Positions 13,372 to 26,000 of a stretch of DNA of 64,000 bases are shown piece after piece (the first letter of the stretch is position 1; every line of letters starts with the position of its first letter). The DNA lies in assembly GCF_964355755.1 (NCBI RefSeq), contig NC_092678.1, positions 18,202,922 to 18,266,921 on the forward strand, written 5' to 3'. Under the pieces are notes generated by a model. The model saw only the letters and a program-made list of their open reading frames with translations, was not told the origin of the DNA and searched no databases. Source of the DNA: Antedon mediterranea. Taxonomy: Eukaryota > Echinodermata > Crinoidea > Comatulida > Antedonidae. The position numbers were made by a program, and so were the translations under genes.

Positions 13372-13489
13372 TAATTAGTCAGGCCAATGTGTATGGAATT
13401 ATTTTTAATACTAGCGTTCTTGCTAATTTAACCTAGAAATTAATTAAAAATAAATTAATAACTCATTGTTATTATCCATTATCATATAC

Positions 13490-13640
13490 ATGCACGTACA
13501 TATTATATTCTTTATAAAAACGGTTATTGCTAAGAAAAGTTAAAGATGCATCCGAGTTGAGCGAACGCCATAACAATTAATGCTTGGTGATACGACAGAG
13601 GACGTGTTATTTAAAATATTTCCGTCCACGAAGATAAAGA
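13490..13640 (+). repeat. Fragment related to the 1.85-kb tandem unit, upstream of gene 1
   Basis: Phrases such as ACGTACATATTATATTCTTT, GGCTATAAA-like sequence, GAGCGAACGCCATAA and GTGTTATTTAAAATATTTCCG recur in the same order as in copies A and B (about 6950-7110 and 8800-8950). It lies about 300 bp before the start codon of gene 1. It may be an old copy of the repeat or the ancestral promoter segment from which it spread. Confidence 0.5.
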
Positions 13641-13942
13641 TACTGAGACTATATTAAACTCATCCACTTTTAAGTTATTGATTATGTCTTCGTTTAAGAG
13701 AGTCATATTCTAAAAGATCGGTGTGTATGTTATGGTCTTAAAAGTATTGTGCTTATCATGTGCATATAAAGTACCTAATATATCCGTCTTAATTATTAAT
13801 TAATTTGAATAATATAGCGTTATTAATAAACAAATCGCAACAAGATAGCGTTAGTTATAATATTGCGACCGTGTGATATACAGCATATTCATTTTCGACA
13901 ACGTAATTGAACATTGTTTATTAGCACACATTAACACACAAA

Positions 13943-14000
13943 ATGGCCTGTTGGAAATTCGTCTGTTTTTTTCTTTCTGTACTTCTACAATTAATTAAAG
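13943..14000 (+). CDS. Gene 1 exon 1: signal peptide
   Basis: Encodes a short start followed by a hydrophobic core (VCFFLSVLLQLI) and ends in phase 1 at AAAG before GTATGT. The likely cleavage is around the Lys-Gly that spans the intron, just before DVMFVV in exon 2. Confidence 0.8.
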
Positions 14001-17000
14001 GTATGTTATTAATATATTTTAGTATTTACCAATGCTGTAAATGTAAAGGGAATCTCCGACTAACTGCTTCCTTAGGAAGAAACTTGATGGTTTTTTGTTC
14101 TCTTTTGTGGAGTAAACACCACTTTTATTCACATTCATATTATCTTTCATGTCATCACATAAAATTACAATTATTTATCGCATTTTTGTTTATTCTTAAT
14201 GTCATCAAATTTTGATAAACTTCATCAATAACATGTTTAAATCTTTGTATTCCGTATTACCTCATTTGTTTTCATTAATTCTCTTATATTTTGCTATAGT
14301 ATAGGACCTACACTTTTTAAGAATTTTAAAAAGTTAATACAAAGACGTTTGGTCTAACTAACTTTGATGTTTATACTCTTCAAAGTAGGTTACTGTGTAT
14401 TGTACGACTTGAATATGAATTTTAAACAATGTTTTCCGGAATTGACTATTATAACATAATTAAACATTTTTAGTAATCACAATTTATTTACAACATTTAA
14501 CTTAAAATGTTCTTGTTGTTCTTGTTATTCGTTCACACACTGGTGACGGTAAATTAATCAAATATATCGGTAACTAGATATGATATTAAATATTTTTTCC
14601 TAAAGCATTATATAATCTACCACATGTACGCATATCGAGTAAAACATAGCAATTGCCACGTCACGTCCTGCTGGTGATTTTCAGGTGTGAAAAGACACTT
14701 AAGGCGTGACTACAGTTATTTACCTCTGCCAAGGAGGTATGCAGTCGATCGCGTTTGTTTGTTTGTTTGTTACCAGTATTACTCAAAAAGTAATTACAAG
14801 ATCTTTACCAAAATGAAATTACAGGTAGATATGTGGTCATTCCATTAAATTTTGGGACCACGGTCCCGATTCTGATCCACTTTTTAGTATACTTTTCAGA
14901 CCTGCTAGTGTTAAAAGATAGGACAGAATTTGTCAAAAGCCGGCGAGCAGTCTAAAAGTAGCAACTAAACTGAAATTGCATTTTCTCGAGAATAATTTGT
15001 CCAAAAAACTTCATTTTTGTACAAGAGGCAAGAGTTATAATTTTTGATTTGTAATTTTAAAACATAATTTGTTTTTTTATACGAGTAGTTTTAAAAAACT
15101 TATTTCTTTTAAAATTTATCCGCTTGTTTGTGGCGTTGCTGTTCTATTGTTAGTCAACTGATACTAATTGAAAGGCTGGTTACATAACCATTACACCAAA
15201 TTCGCATACACAGTCATGCTTGTAGTGAAATTAGCCTAAATCACGCCCAACATTCAGACACACAAAAATATATTCCCGCCCCGGAGAAATCTTATGTAGG
15301 AAAATGTTACAGTAGGCGGAGGTATGCTTTCTTGTGACAGTGGGACTGAACAATTCTTACAAGAAACCTGATAATATAACTGTGGAGTGAATACTTTTAA
15401 TAATTTCCTAGAGATCGGCATTGATGTTTATATTTTTTTTAATGTATTTTCACTTTAGTTAGAGAGAGGGTAACCCTTCTAGCTGAATATTCAGGCCAAC
15501 TAGTATCCAGAGGCCTTGAAAATAATTGTATAAATCTATACAATATAACATTCAATAAAAAAAAAAACGATACAATTATATTTTTAAAATTTAAATTTAA
15601 AGGAATTGAAAGACTCGTTTAAAACAGATGGTAATAAATAATATAAATGTGTCGGAACGACGGAAACATTCAAATGTTACTTTTGGTACCTGTAAGTCGC
15701 CTCTTGAAGCAGCTTTAAGGCCCATTTACACTAGGACGATAACGATGGACGATAAATATATAAACATGCATTTTTTTTACATAAAACAAAATAAATTAGA
15801 AAGGTTTTCGTTCTAGAACTATAGGATACTCATTTATGCTGTCTTTGTATTTTTAAAATTCCAATCAAATGACGTCATGATAAATAAAAACAATAAAATA
15901 GTTGTATTATCACGATATTATAGCTCTTACTAATCCTGACGTCATTTGATTGAACGTGTGAAAATATCATTTTCATCAAAGGAAGCAGAAGGTTATTCTA
16001 TAGTTCTAGAATGAAAAGTTTTTATACTTCTTTTGTTTTATGTATATGAAAAATGCACATTTGTCTATTTATCGTCGATCATTATCGTCCTAGTGTAAAT
16101 GGGCCTTTAGTCCTCTCGAACTTTGCAAAATCCCTTTTGTTTTTGTGCATAGGTATTGTATTTGATTTGTTCACGCGTTTATTTATGAATCAGCAAAGAA
16201 TTTTATTCCAATAATTAATGTTTAATAGAATAATAATCAGGGCGTTAATTTTGTTATACTTATTGTTTATTAAGGTTTTAAACGTTTTTTATTTATATTT
16301 TATTAATACAGGGGATGTTATGTTTGTTGTCAACAAATATCCTCCTGGAATATATATGACCAACATTAGTTCCAGTGACAACGCAACTTTAATTTTTGAA
16401 GCAGTTATTCAGAATGTCGGATTAACTGTACCCTACGCTGTCGATTATGATACCAGCACATTAACACTGTATTGGTCTGATTTCAGCGAGGAGTGGACCA
16501 TTGAACGGTTTTCATTTGTCACTAACCAACATGAAGTGTTTGTATCTTTGGGATCAACTGCTTGTAATATTCTATTCATTTTTACATGTTTTATTTATTA
16601 TTTTTAGAGCATTTGTTTGAATTTCATTAACTTTTAATTCAAAATGTATGCAAAAGAAATGTATTTTTGCTATGTTAATTTACTTTTTAAGAATATGCCT
16701 AATTATTTGGTAGAATGTGTATCATCATCACCATCATCATCATGTAGTCCAAATAGACCAACTCTTGAGAGTTATTTCAAGGTTGAACCAAACGTTGTTG
16801 AACTAAACGTTGTTGTTTAGGCCTAACAATCATAATTAAATGTTTGAGGATACTCATAGGATGTTATAGTATAAGCACCATTTATCAATTTGTCTGATTT
16901 TTAAGAAATTGTAGATAACGTGATCGGATTTAGGATTTCTGAATCGAAAGATTTCAGTAAGCGTTGATAACAGATGTATAGGTTAGGAAAAAAAGCGCCT

Positions 17001-20000
17001 AGTCCAAATGCGTACAGTAGCAGAAGTTAAACCATTTTACAGCGTATTTATAATTTGTATAGGCAAATCTTTTATTTCCCGCTTTCGCAAAAAAAATCTT
17101 TCTTTCGTCGTTTCCTCTGCATACAAGAACTAAAAAACCTAGGATAATAAAGGGTATAATATAATCATTAAATACTAGAAATCAAAACACCGAACATCAT
17201 TAATAATAAAACCTACAGAAATACACGTACAAGATTATTATGAATATCATAAACATAAACAGTAAAAGTAACTATTAACAAGGCCAACAGCCATAAGTCG
17301 CGTGCTCTCAGAAAAAAATGAACTTTCAAAAAGTAATGTACTTTAAAACTTTTTGTACATCAAAACAGTTCAAAAAGTACAGAAAAGCGATAAAACGCAT
17401 AGTGATACCGGACCGACATAGTAGTGAACTATAGAGTCGCGTCCACGCGACTAAAAACAACATGGAATACAATCAATATATCATGCTCTGTAAAAATAAA
17501 GACATTATCTAATTATTTTTGTAAATAACTTGCCACGAAATATAATTACTACTTAACTGCAATAGGATCGATGTTCTTGTAAAACCCAAGCTATCTCTTG
17601 CAATGTCACTCACTAATATCTAAGGAATCCCACTAAAACTTGTTAGTACCTAAATCTGCAAAAGAGATTCTTGAAATTTATAATCTAAAATAGTTCCGGC
17701 CTTGACGATGTTGAACTACAATAATTATAAAAGAAATTTGTTTAGGCCTACCGAACGCACAACTTATAATTATAATGTTCCCATCATAAAATGTCCAACT
17801 TTTCAAAAAAGAAATTATCGTATGGTTCAATTATTATACTGCCTTGCTTTTTAAGATACGCCTTAAATTAAATATATAATACATTTTTTCTTTCTACGTG
17901 AGCAAGCATTACGAAAAAATATAATTAGTTGCGTCGAGAACCTTATTTCTGAAAAATAGCGACGTGAACAACGTTAACCAAATGGTATCGAAACATGGAA
18001 GATCATTACATTTCTGCAGAATAATTAAGAAAACAAAATGGTAAATTTAATTATTTTTAATTAATTGTTTTATGTTTATAATTAAGTCAAACAATAATAT
18101 TTGTTCATCGCTATGCTATTTATCAGTTAGTAATATGCAAGTTAAAATGCCCAGCTAGATAGGGTTAATTCTCTTGGCGGCCCAAAGCAATTATTGTAAC
18201 TAGATGGTTCTTGAATACATAATAATTTCAGCGTTAAAACAGTGGCGATTTCAAATGTACGTACCGCAGGAACGAATAAATAGACACTTTGATTTATGTA
18301 CTCAACTAAAATTAGCACCCTGGGAATTCCTTCCGCAAGAGAAACTGTTTAAAACTTAATAAGTTGTGTTTTGTATGTAACATTAGGGTTGAGGGATGGG
18401 GAAGAGGATGGGTGCAAGAAGGAACAATTTTTAAATATATTCTTTATCCATTTAGTAAGGAAATATTAATTGTTTTCATGTTTTACAAATAATATACCAC
18501 TAAACACAGTAAACCATTGCGATGTAATACTTTGTTGAAACTATCACCGTCGTAGTCGATTGAAATAGTACAGTACATGTAACGATACACTACGACGTAT
18601 GTTTATATATAATGTTAAACAATTTGTGAAAACCACCTCTATTCGGGGAAAATCATAAATTCGATTGAAGATCGTCAATAAATATTAAATTATCTAACTC
18701 AACTTAATTAGTTACTACTACTACTCATGCCAGTGAGAGAAGGGTGATGATGTGGGTGGTTTAACTGCCATAATAAATATTTGTACATAATATACGGCGA
18801 CTGAAAACGCTAGCTCATTATCCGTTAAAAAAAATCTATATCCAACCTCTGCAGTACAGATTGAAAAAAAAATGGATCGAATTTCTGTTATGAGTAGGCC
18901 TATACAGTACTTGCCTTTACGACGCCTGAGGGAATAGACACTTGTGGAACAGAGAGAAACTTGTCAAACAGAGATTGGAATGTTCCATTCATCGCAAATC
19001 AATAAATTTGTATAAACGTATATTAAATCTATCAAAATAGTATTTTTTAAAGAAAATCAGCCTGTCTTCAACATTATGATACTGTACTCGAGCTTTTCAA
19101 CCCGTTTTCATCCATTAAAAACAATTATCGTAGGAGGAGATAGGAAAATGCGAATCATCCTCGTATTATTGTATGCGGGTATTTTTTCATGGACATTCAT
19201 TTAGACAGTGTATACCACGATTGGAAAACACCCCTATTTGGGGCAAATCGTTGAACCTAAATTCGTTTTAATCGTCAATAACTAATTATCTAACTTAATT
19301 TAATTAGTAAACAGGGTTACATCAGGTGGTTAAAATCAGTACCGAAAGTACGAACCAACTGTATATAATGTGTATATGCCAATCTTTTATTTCCCGTTTT
19401 CGCAAACATAAATTTTGGCATTTCCTCTGCGTAGAATAATAATAAAGGGTATAATAGAATCAATTAACACTAGAAATTAAAACACCGATTAATAATAAAA
19501 CCTACAGAAATGAACGTACAAGATTATTAAGAATATCAATTTTAAAACAAATTCAATTAAAACTAAACAGTAAAAAAAAAACACTTTTAATTGCGTAGAA
19601 AACCTTATTTCTGAAAAATAGCGAAATAGTGAAATATAATACATAACCCTAGTAGAGGGTAGAGAATAAAGTAAATTTCATAGGTTGGGATTGCAGTAAT
19701 TGTTTAATTGCTCATCATTATTTAAGATGTGTGTGGATTAGCCGTTGATGGAGCTAGAAAAAAACTTTATTGGACAGATTTAAACAAAGACCGAATTGAA
19801 GTAATCAATCTGGATGGAACAAACAGAACAGTTCTGTTTGACACAGGATTAACAGTACCATATGCAATTGAGATAGATACAGCTAACGGGTATGTCTCTC
19901 TTAACGTACATCTATCTATTTTGTTTTACTCATCCAAAAGAGATGAACTGTGTGATCACGGGTGAACTAGTATTCTGTTGTTATTAATGCATCTAAATCT

Positions 20001-23000
20001 TACATTTAAATTCATTCAAATTTAATAATAAGAATGTTTTTTTAAAAATGGTTGCCTTTACGTTTAAAACATTCAATGAATTGAATTTCATTCATAATAT
20101 CTCAGCTTTAGTAGTTTTGTAAGTTTCTATATAATCTGTCCAGTATAGGCCAATTCTGTAAATACATTGTCACATGTTTCGTATGTATTATATTATGGTT
20201 AAAGTTAGAGTAGGCTTATACAGGTGTCATATGTGATACGGATATTACACTGTATTACAGATTATACTTACAGTACTGAGAATCCTACCATTATACCATT
20301 ATACCATTGTAACATAATTTAAATTAGTAAAATACTGGCCGCATTACAGTAATACGTCTGGATGGAACGTACAGAACAACATTCTTATTTGATATATCTA
20401 ATGGTAATACACAGTAAACCACTTTTCACTTTGCAGAGAGATCAACTATTCACATTTCCATTCTTATTACAAAACGTAATAATAATAATAATAATGCATT
20501 AATACCACTCAATAAAGGAAGTAATAAAGATTTATTAACATTTCTTTCACATATTCATAAATCATTAATAACTAATCTGCTTCAGTAATTTCGTAGGTTT
20601 CCCTATATTTTTTTTTTTATCCATGGCAGGGATGTGAACTACCTGTAACAGAACGTTAATGTAGTAACATAGATTATACTTATACTTAGATACCTGTACT
20701 GGACTGATACAGGATACGACAGGATAGAGCGATCGAAGTTAAATGACTTTAGTACAAGGACCGTCTTAGTAACAAACGTACCAGACGCAATCGGACTTGT
20801 TTTATCAGTTCCCGGTAAGTTACTGTATGACCATGAATGCATGTAAGTTATATAATAGTACTACCGTATGTAATATATGTAGACTATTAGTAAGTATTCT
20901 AATTCTGATTATTGATGCCTGTACATAAAGTCGCTTACTACAAACAACATGATCATTTCGGGCTACGTTGCTTATTTATACCGGCAACATGAGTCACTGT
21001 GTAGACTATAGTCAGACCTAGAAAATAAAATTGTACCAACTTTTGAGCCTGCAGAGCTTAATAAAAAAAAAAACATATTATGCTTTAAGTATCGTGGCTG
21101 ATATTCAAGCTATGTCTATTGTCATACAAGATAACTTTATTGTCAACAAATTTATAATTTGAAATTCTTCCTCAATGCAAAAAACAGCATAAACACATCT
21201 TAGAATAAGTTTAAAAAGTTATATAAAAATATACAGTATGTAGTGTAAAAAATGAATATAAAACAACAGATATATAAAAAAGACTATAAAATACAGATAT
21301 AAAACGTAAAACTGCAAAATTAAGAAAATATTGTCATCCACGTACCTATATTAGGCATGGATGTGGTTGATAAGTGCTATGGATGTTACAAAATATATTC
21401 TTTATAAGTGAAGCTATTGGTACCAACTAATCCCTTCTAAGTACATTTTAACATAATTTGACTTGTTAGAACTTATAATATAATAAGGATAAGCACACAT
21501 ATGAAATTATATTATTAACAGTTTTCAATTGAATTCATACTCCTATTCTTATTGTGTTCAAAGATGTAGTATGATGCATGTAGGCCTACTGACGAAATTG
21601 AGGAACATAACACTGTGAACGCTCCATATATTTTCAATTCTTGCGCATACGTGACAGGTGCTGGCTCAGCATTGTAATGCTCGTGCATGATACTACAAAA
21701 TCATGTCAAATGTACTTTGACATTCAATGTACTGCATGTAGTATAGTCCGCGTCTGATACTTTACTTCCTGACATTAGCGACTTTGCGTTCACACGACGC
21801 GCCACGCGTCTTTCGAGTAAAAGGACAATCCTGCGCACGTTCAGAAACACATGAGCATGCGCAAAATGACATTTTTACTCGTTAGACACAAAATATGTTG
21901 CTCAGACCCCATAATCAAAGCTATGCTTACAGTTGAGTACACTCTCCTCTTTCTCATTCAGTTATAACATTTTTTTACGTTGTACATTGTCATTTATTTC
22001 TTGAGAACTTTTTTTCAGTTGTACTAAATGTATGATAATCCATTTTTGCTCGCCTACTAAAAGATCACGTGCTTAAAATTATCGTTTTGTTAAAACTCAA
22101 TAGGCGTATTTAAGTACAGTATTCAATCGTATATGTCTCGCTCTCTCATTTTTGTTTTTCACTATTTTCAAGATGAAAAGATGTATTGGAGTGATTTAAA
22201 CAGTAAGGTTATTGAGGAAGCTAACCTTAATGGAACTAACATAAGAACGATTATAACTGGGCTGAATCTCCCGTTTCGGATAGATATTTATGGAAACTAT
22301 CTTTACTGGACAGACATGGACGGTGGTATATATCGAAGTGATAGAACAACTGGAGTATCATCAAAGGAAAGTAACGATAGTCGACTTAATAGACCAAGAG
22401 GATTATATATTTTTAAAAGTAAATATTCTATTTTAATATTCAAATGAAATTGCTAACTCAAGAGGCAAATGGCACACGTTTCATTAGCGTTGCTTTATAT
22501 TTCTATTTCAGTATACAGTGGGACAGCCAGTCGACAAATCGTGTCAAATTTCGACTCGGAGAGGGCGCCTACTTTTCTAATTTAGTTCAAAATTGCTAAA
22601 TTTTAGGGTGTTGGAAAAACACAATATTTGTAAATTTAGCTGATTATCGGAAAAATATTGTTAGTGAAATAAATTCATAAATGGTTTTAATATATTGTCA
22701 TGTAAAATTAAATGTATTTGAACCAAACGATAATCTGTAATTTAACGGCAAAATCAACCAATGTCTTTTTTTCGAAAATGTACCCTAGAAAATCATTAAA
22801 ATAAAATATTTAGATAAATTGAACAGTCCTGAATTTAAAATCCCTGTTAGAAAAATTAATAATCTACAGAATACGATATTAAGATACAAAATTCGGTGGT
22901 TGGGATGCAGCTCCGACTATTCAAAATAAAGGTACCACTATTTGTTCCATCGAAAACTAGCGAAACCGCCATTTTGTAAACACATCGTCATCGTGTATAC

Positions 23001-26000
23001 TTTCAGCTCCCATCATCATCATGGATGCGGGAGCAACCGTAGAAGATTCGACAACCTACTATGGAATTGGAGATGAAGTGAAGACGGACCTCTTGGTAAG
23101 CACTACTGGGTCAGGAACAGGCTTGAAAGTCACCCTTACAGCTGAGAATATGGAGGTAATTAACTAAAAAGGAACACATGTATATATAGTGTTATAACTG
23201 ATCATACCATTAATGTATATATCAAATGTCTATATATAATCTTTATTTTCTTTATTTTTGGTTATTCTCAATTTAAGTCGACGGCTATTGGGTGATTATT
23301 TGGCCGTAATGTTTTCTAGTTCGTTGTTTTTTGGTGGTACTGTATTCTTGCAATACTTGCATACAACATCGGAAATAACGATTATTAGTGTTTCAAAATT
23401 TGCACAGTTGTTGACCTGTGCCTCGATGATTTTCAGTTGAGATTGCATATGAATGGTATAATGAGTTATGTAATAAGTAGAATAGGAAACTCCGCAGTCG
23501 CATAATGGGTGAAATTCGTGTACGTCACATGTGTACGTGTGGTAGCGAGACGGTATATCCGCGCGTGATTGAGTCGGATTTTCTATGCGCTTTGTATGGA
23601 TTGCAATTACACGTTAACTATACCTTTGAGATTTTTAAATTAAAATTAACAATTACAATTGTTCAAAATATATTTCTATATCATATTTCATCAGTGAAGT
23701 TCTGAGTTCTTCAAAAAAGAGTTTAAATAAAACGACAAAGAACAAACAAAAAATGCTGGCCAGATTTAAAAAAAATTACCTTAAGCCTACTGCGAACAAT
23801 GGATCACATGTCTGTCCTACTAACGGACGCAAAATGAATTTGGCCAAATGAAACAACATAATTATATCCGTTAAACGTGTGTCGACATGGATAAATATAC
23901 GTACACGTTAGTTTATCCAAGAAATAACACACGCGGAACATGTATATATAGTACTAAATACCGGTTGGGTGTAATTATTACCCGATTCTCAGTGCTGTAT
24001 CTTTGAGATATAGTTTCCAAGTATCAGAGGAATATTTGGTTATGATATGATACCAGGAGAAACATGTGAAACACATATTATGTTGTATTACCAAATAGTC
24101 CTATGATACTGGACAAATAAAGACACATCACCGATAAGGGTGGTAATTATAGTAACATCTTTTTTCAGTTCGACCTGTCTTCAGATCCTTTTATATGGAC
24201 TTTAACAGGAAACGGAAATACCAACTCAACCACGACGGTATGATTTTGATTTGTATTTTTTCAAAATACTGGTTAACGGGGTATTGTTGTCGTCATAATC
24301 AATAGTGTGACGTGTGATTTTAGCAGTGAAATCATTAAATATAACTTAATGTAATGGTATGTCAAACAATAGATATAGTCTTTTCTCTTTAATATAATTG
24401 TTGGTTGGGTGTGCGGGAAAAATAAAGTAGAAGATCCGACTTTGCCGACTTTAATCTCAGAGATTCTATTTACATTACTGCTTAAGATATTTACCTATTG
24501 CTGGGTTTCTTCTTCATTTGACCGATGTACTGTGTTTTTGTTTTTAAGTCAGACTTGCTGTGAGATGTTGTTACGGATTCATTGTATTTTTCAGAGTAAC
24601 TTAACGGTCACCCTGGTCTCCGCATCAGAAATTACTTTGTCTTTTAGTAATAACAGTTTATTTTCATCGGACATTCAATTTGAAGGGACCATCAATTCCA
24701 CTGTTAATGGTATTTTAACCGAATCTTTTGTTTGTTTTTTTTAGTCAAAATAATAATTTACACTGTAAGCTGTTGAACCCAAATGAGTTTTAGCACATCC
24801 TTGTTCCTATAAAACTGATGTCGTTAGCGTATAAGATCAGATTTATTATCATTAATTGATAATCTATTGTAAAAGTTGTTTTTAATGAATTAATGTGCAG
24901 ACCCCAACTAACCATACAACATTATAACAGCTCCTATAGATCCCTCCGGTAACCGAATACATTGCTTTTTTTGTACAAAATCGTAATTACGTCAGCAAGT
25001 GCTAACAAAAACTATGCTTTCGTAGTTTAAGGCATGTATTTGACAAGAAATATAACACCAATACGTCTTTGAAGTGAACATTATAGTTTTAATGTCTTTC
25101 TAATTTGCATTATTTTAGATATACAATAATAATCGTTATTTATTGTTGTTACATCAATTTCTATGTAGCCGATGTAAAACCTGGAACTATTTTACGTGTA
25201 ACTATAACTGCTGAATTAACTGACATATTCAATGGCTTAGTCACCGCAGAAGGAGTGTCAAATGCAGTTTTTAGTAAACTACCGCAATTCATGATGAACA
25301 TTACCGAGCAGTCTGCAGATGGTAATGTTTATGTTAACGTTGGTCAAAAGGTGCATATGAACCTTATTGTTGAGTTTCCAAAAGGTACCGCTGATCCTAC
25401 AATTGAAGTCACACTACCATACAACTTTACGAATAACAAGACAAGCGAGCAATGGAGTATCAACAAAGTGTCCGTTTCGTATGTCAGTGACTCCTTATCT
25501 TGTACGTATTCGACAGAGTTCTGCTACTACGCTCCTCAGACGCAGTACATTGCTAACGATGATGATTTCGGCATCCTTAAAGACTGGTCAGTGACAAAAT
25601 TCGACGGATTTATTGAAGTGAACGACCCAGATGCTTCCAATAACATATTGGCGTTAGAGGTTGAAATTGTCCTAGACGACACAGACGCGGTGGTCAATGG
25701 ATCTGAGCACTGGTTAGGACTTGGAATGCAGATTGGTGACGGAGCTCACATCTGGGTTGGAGAAGTACCAGTTTATACGCTGATTAATGAAGTCCCGAAG
25801 CCTAAGATGTCGTTCAAGATAACATACGAAACTAATTCCTTTTATAAAGGGTAAGTTTGGTATCGGATACAAGCAATGTAAGAGAAATAGTTCTTATTAT
25901 TCTAGAATTGTAGGAATGAAAAAGGATAAATTAGAATGGTTCAAGTTGACACTAGCGAACACTATCAGAAATTGGCAAACAATTGCATTCGTCGTATTTG

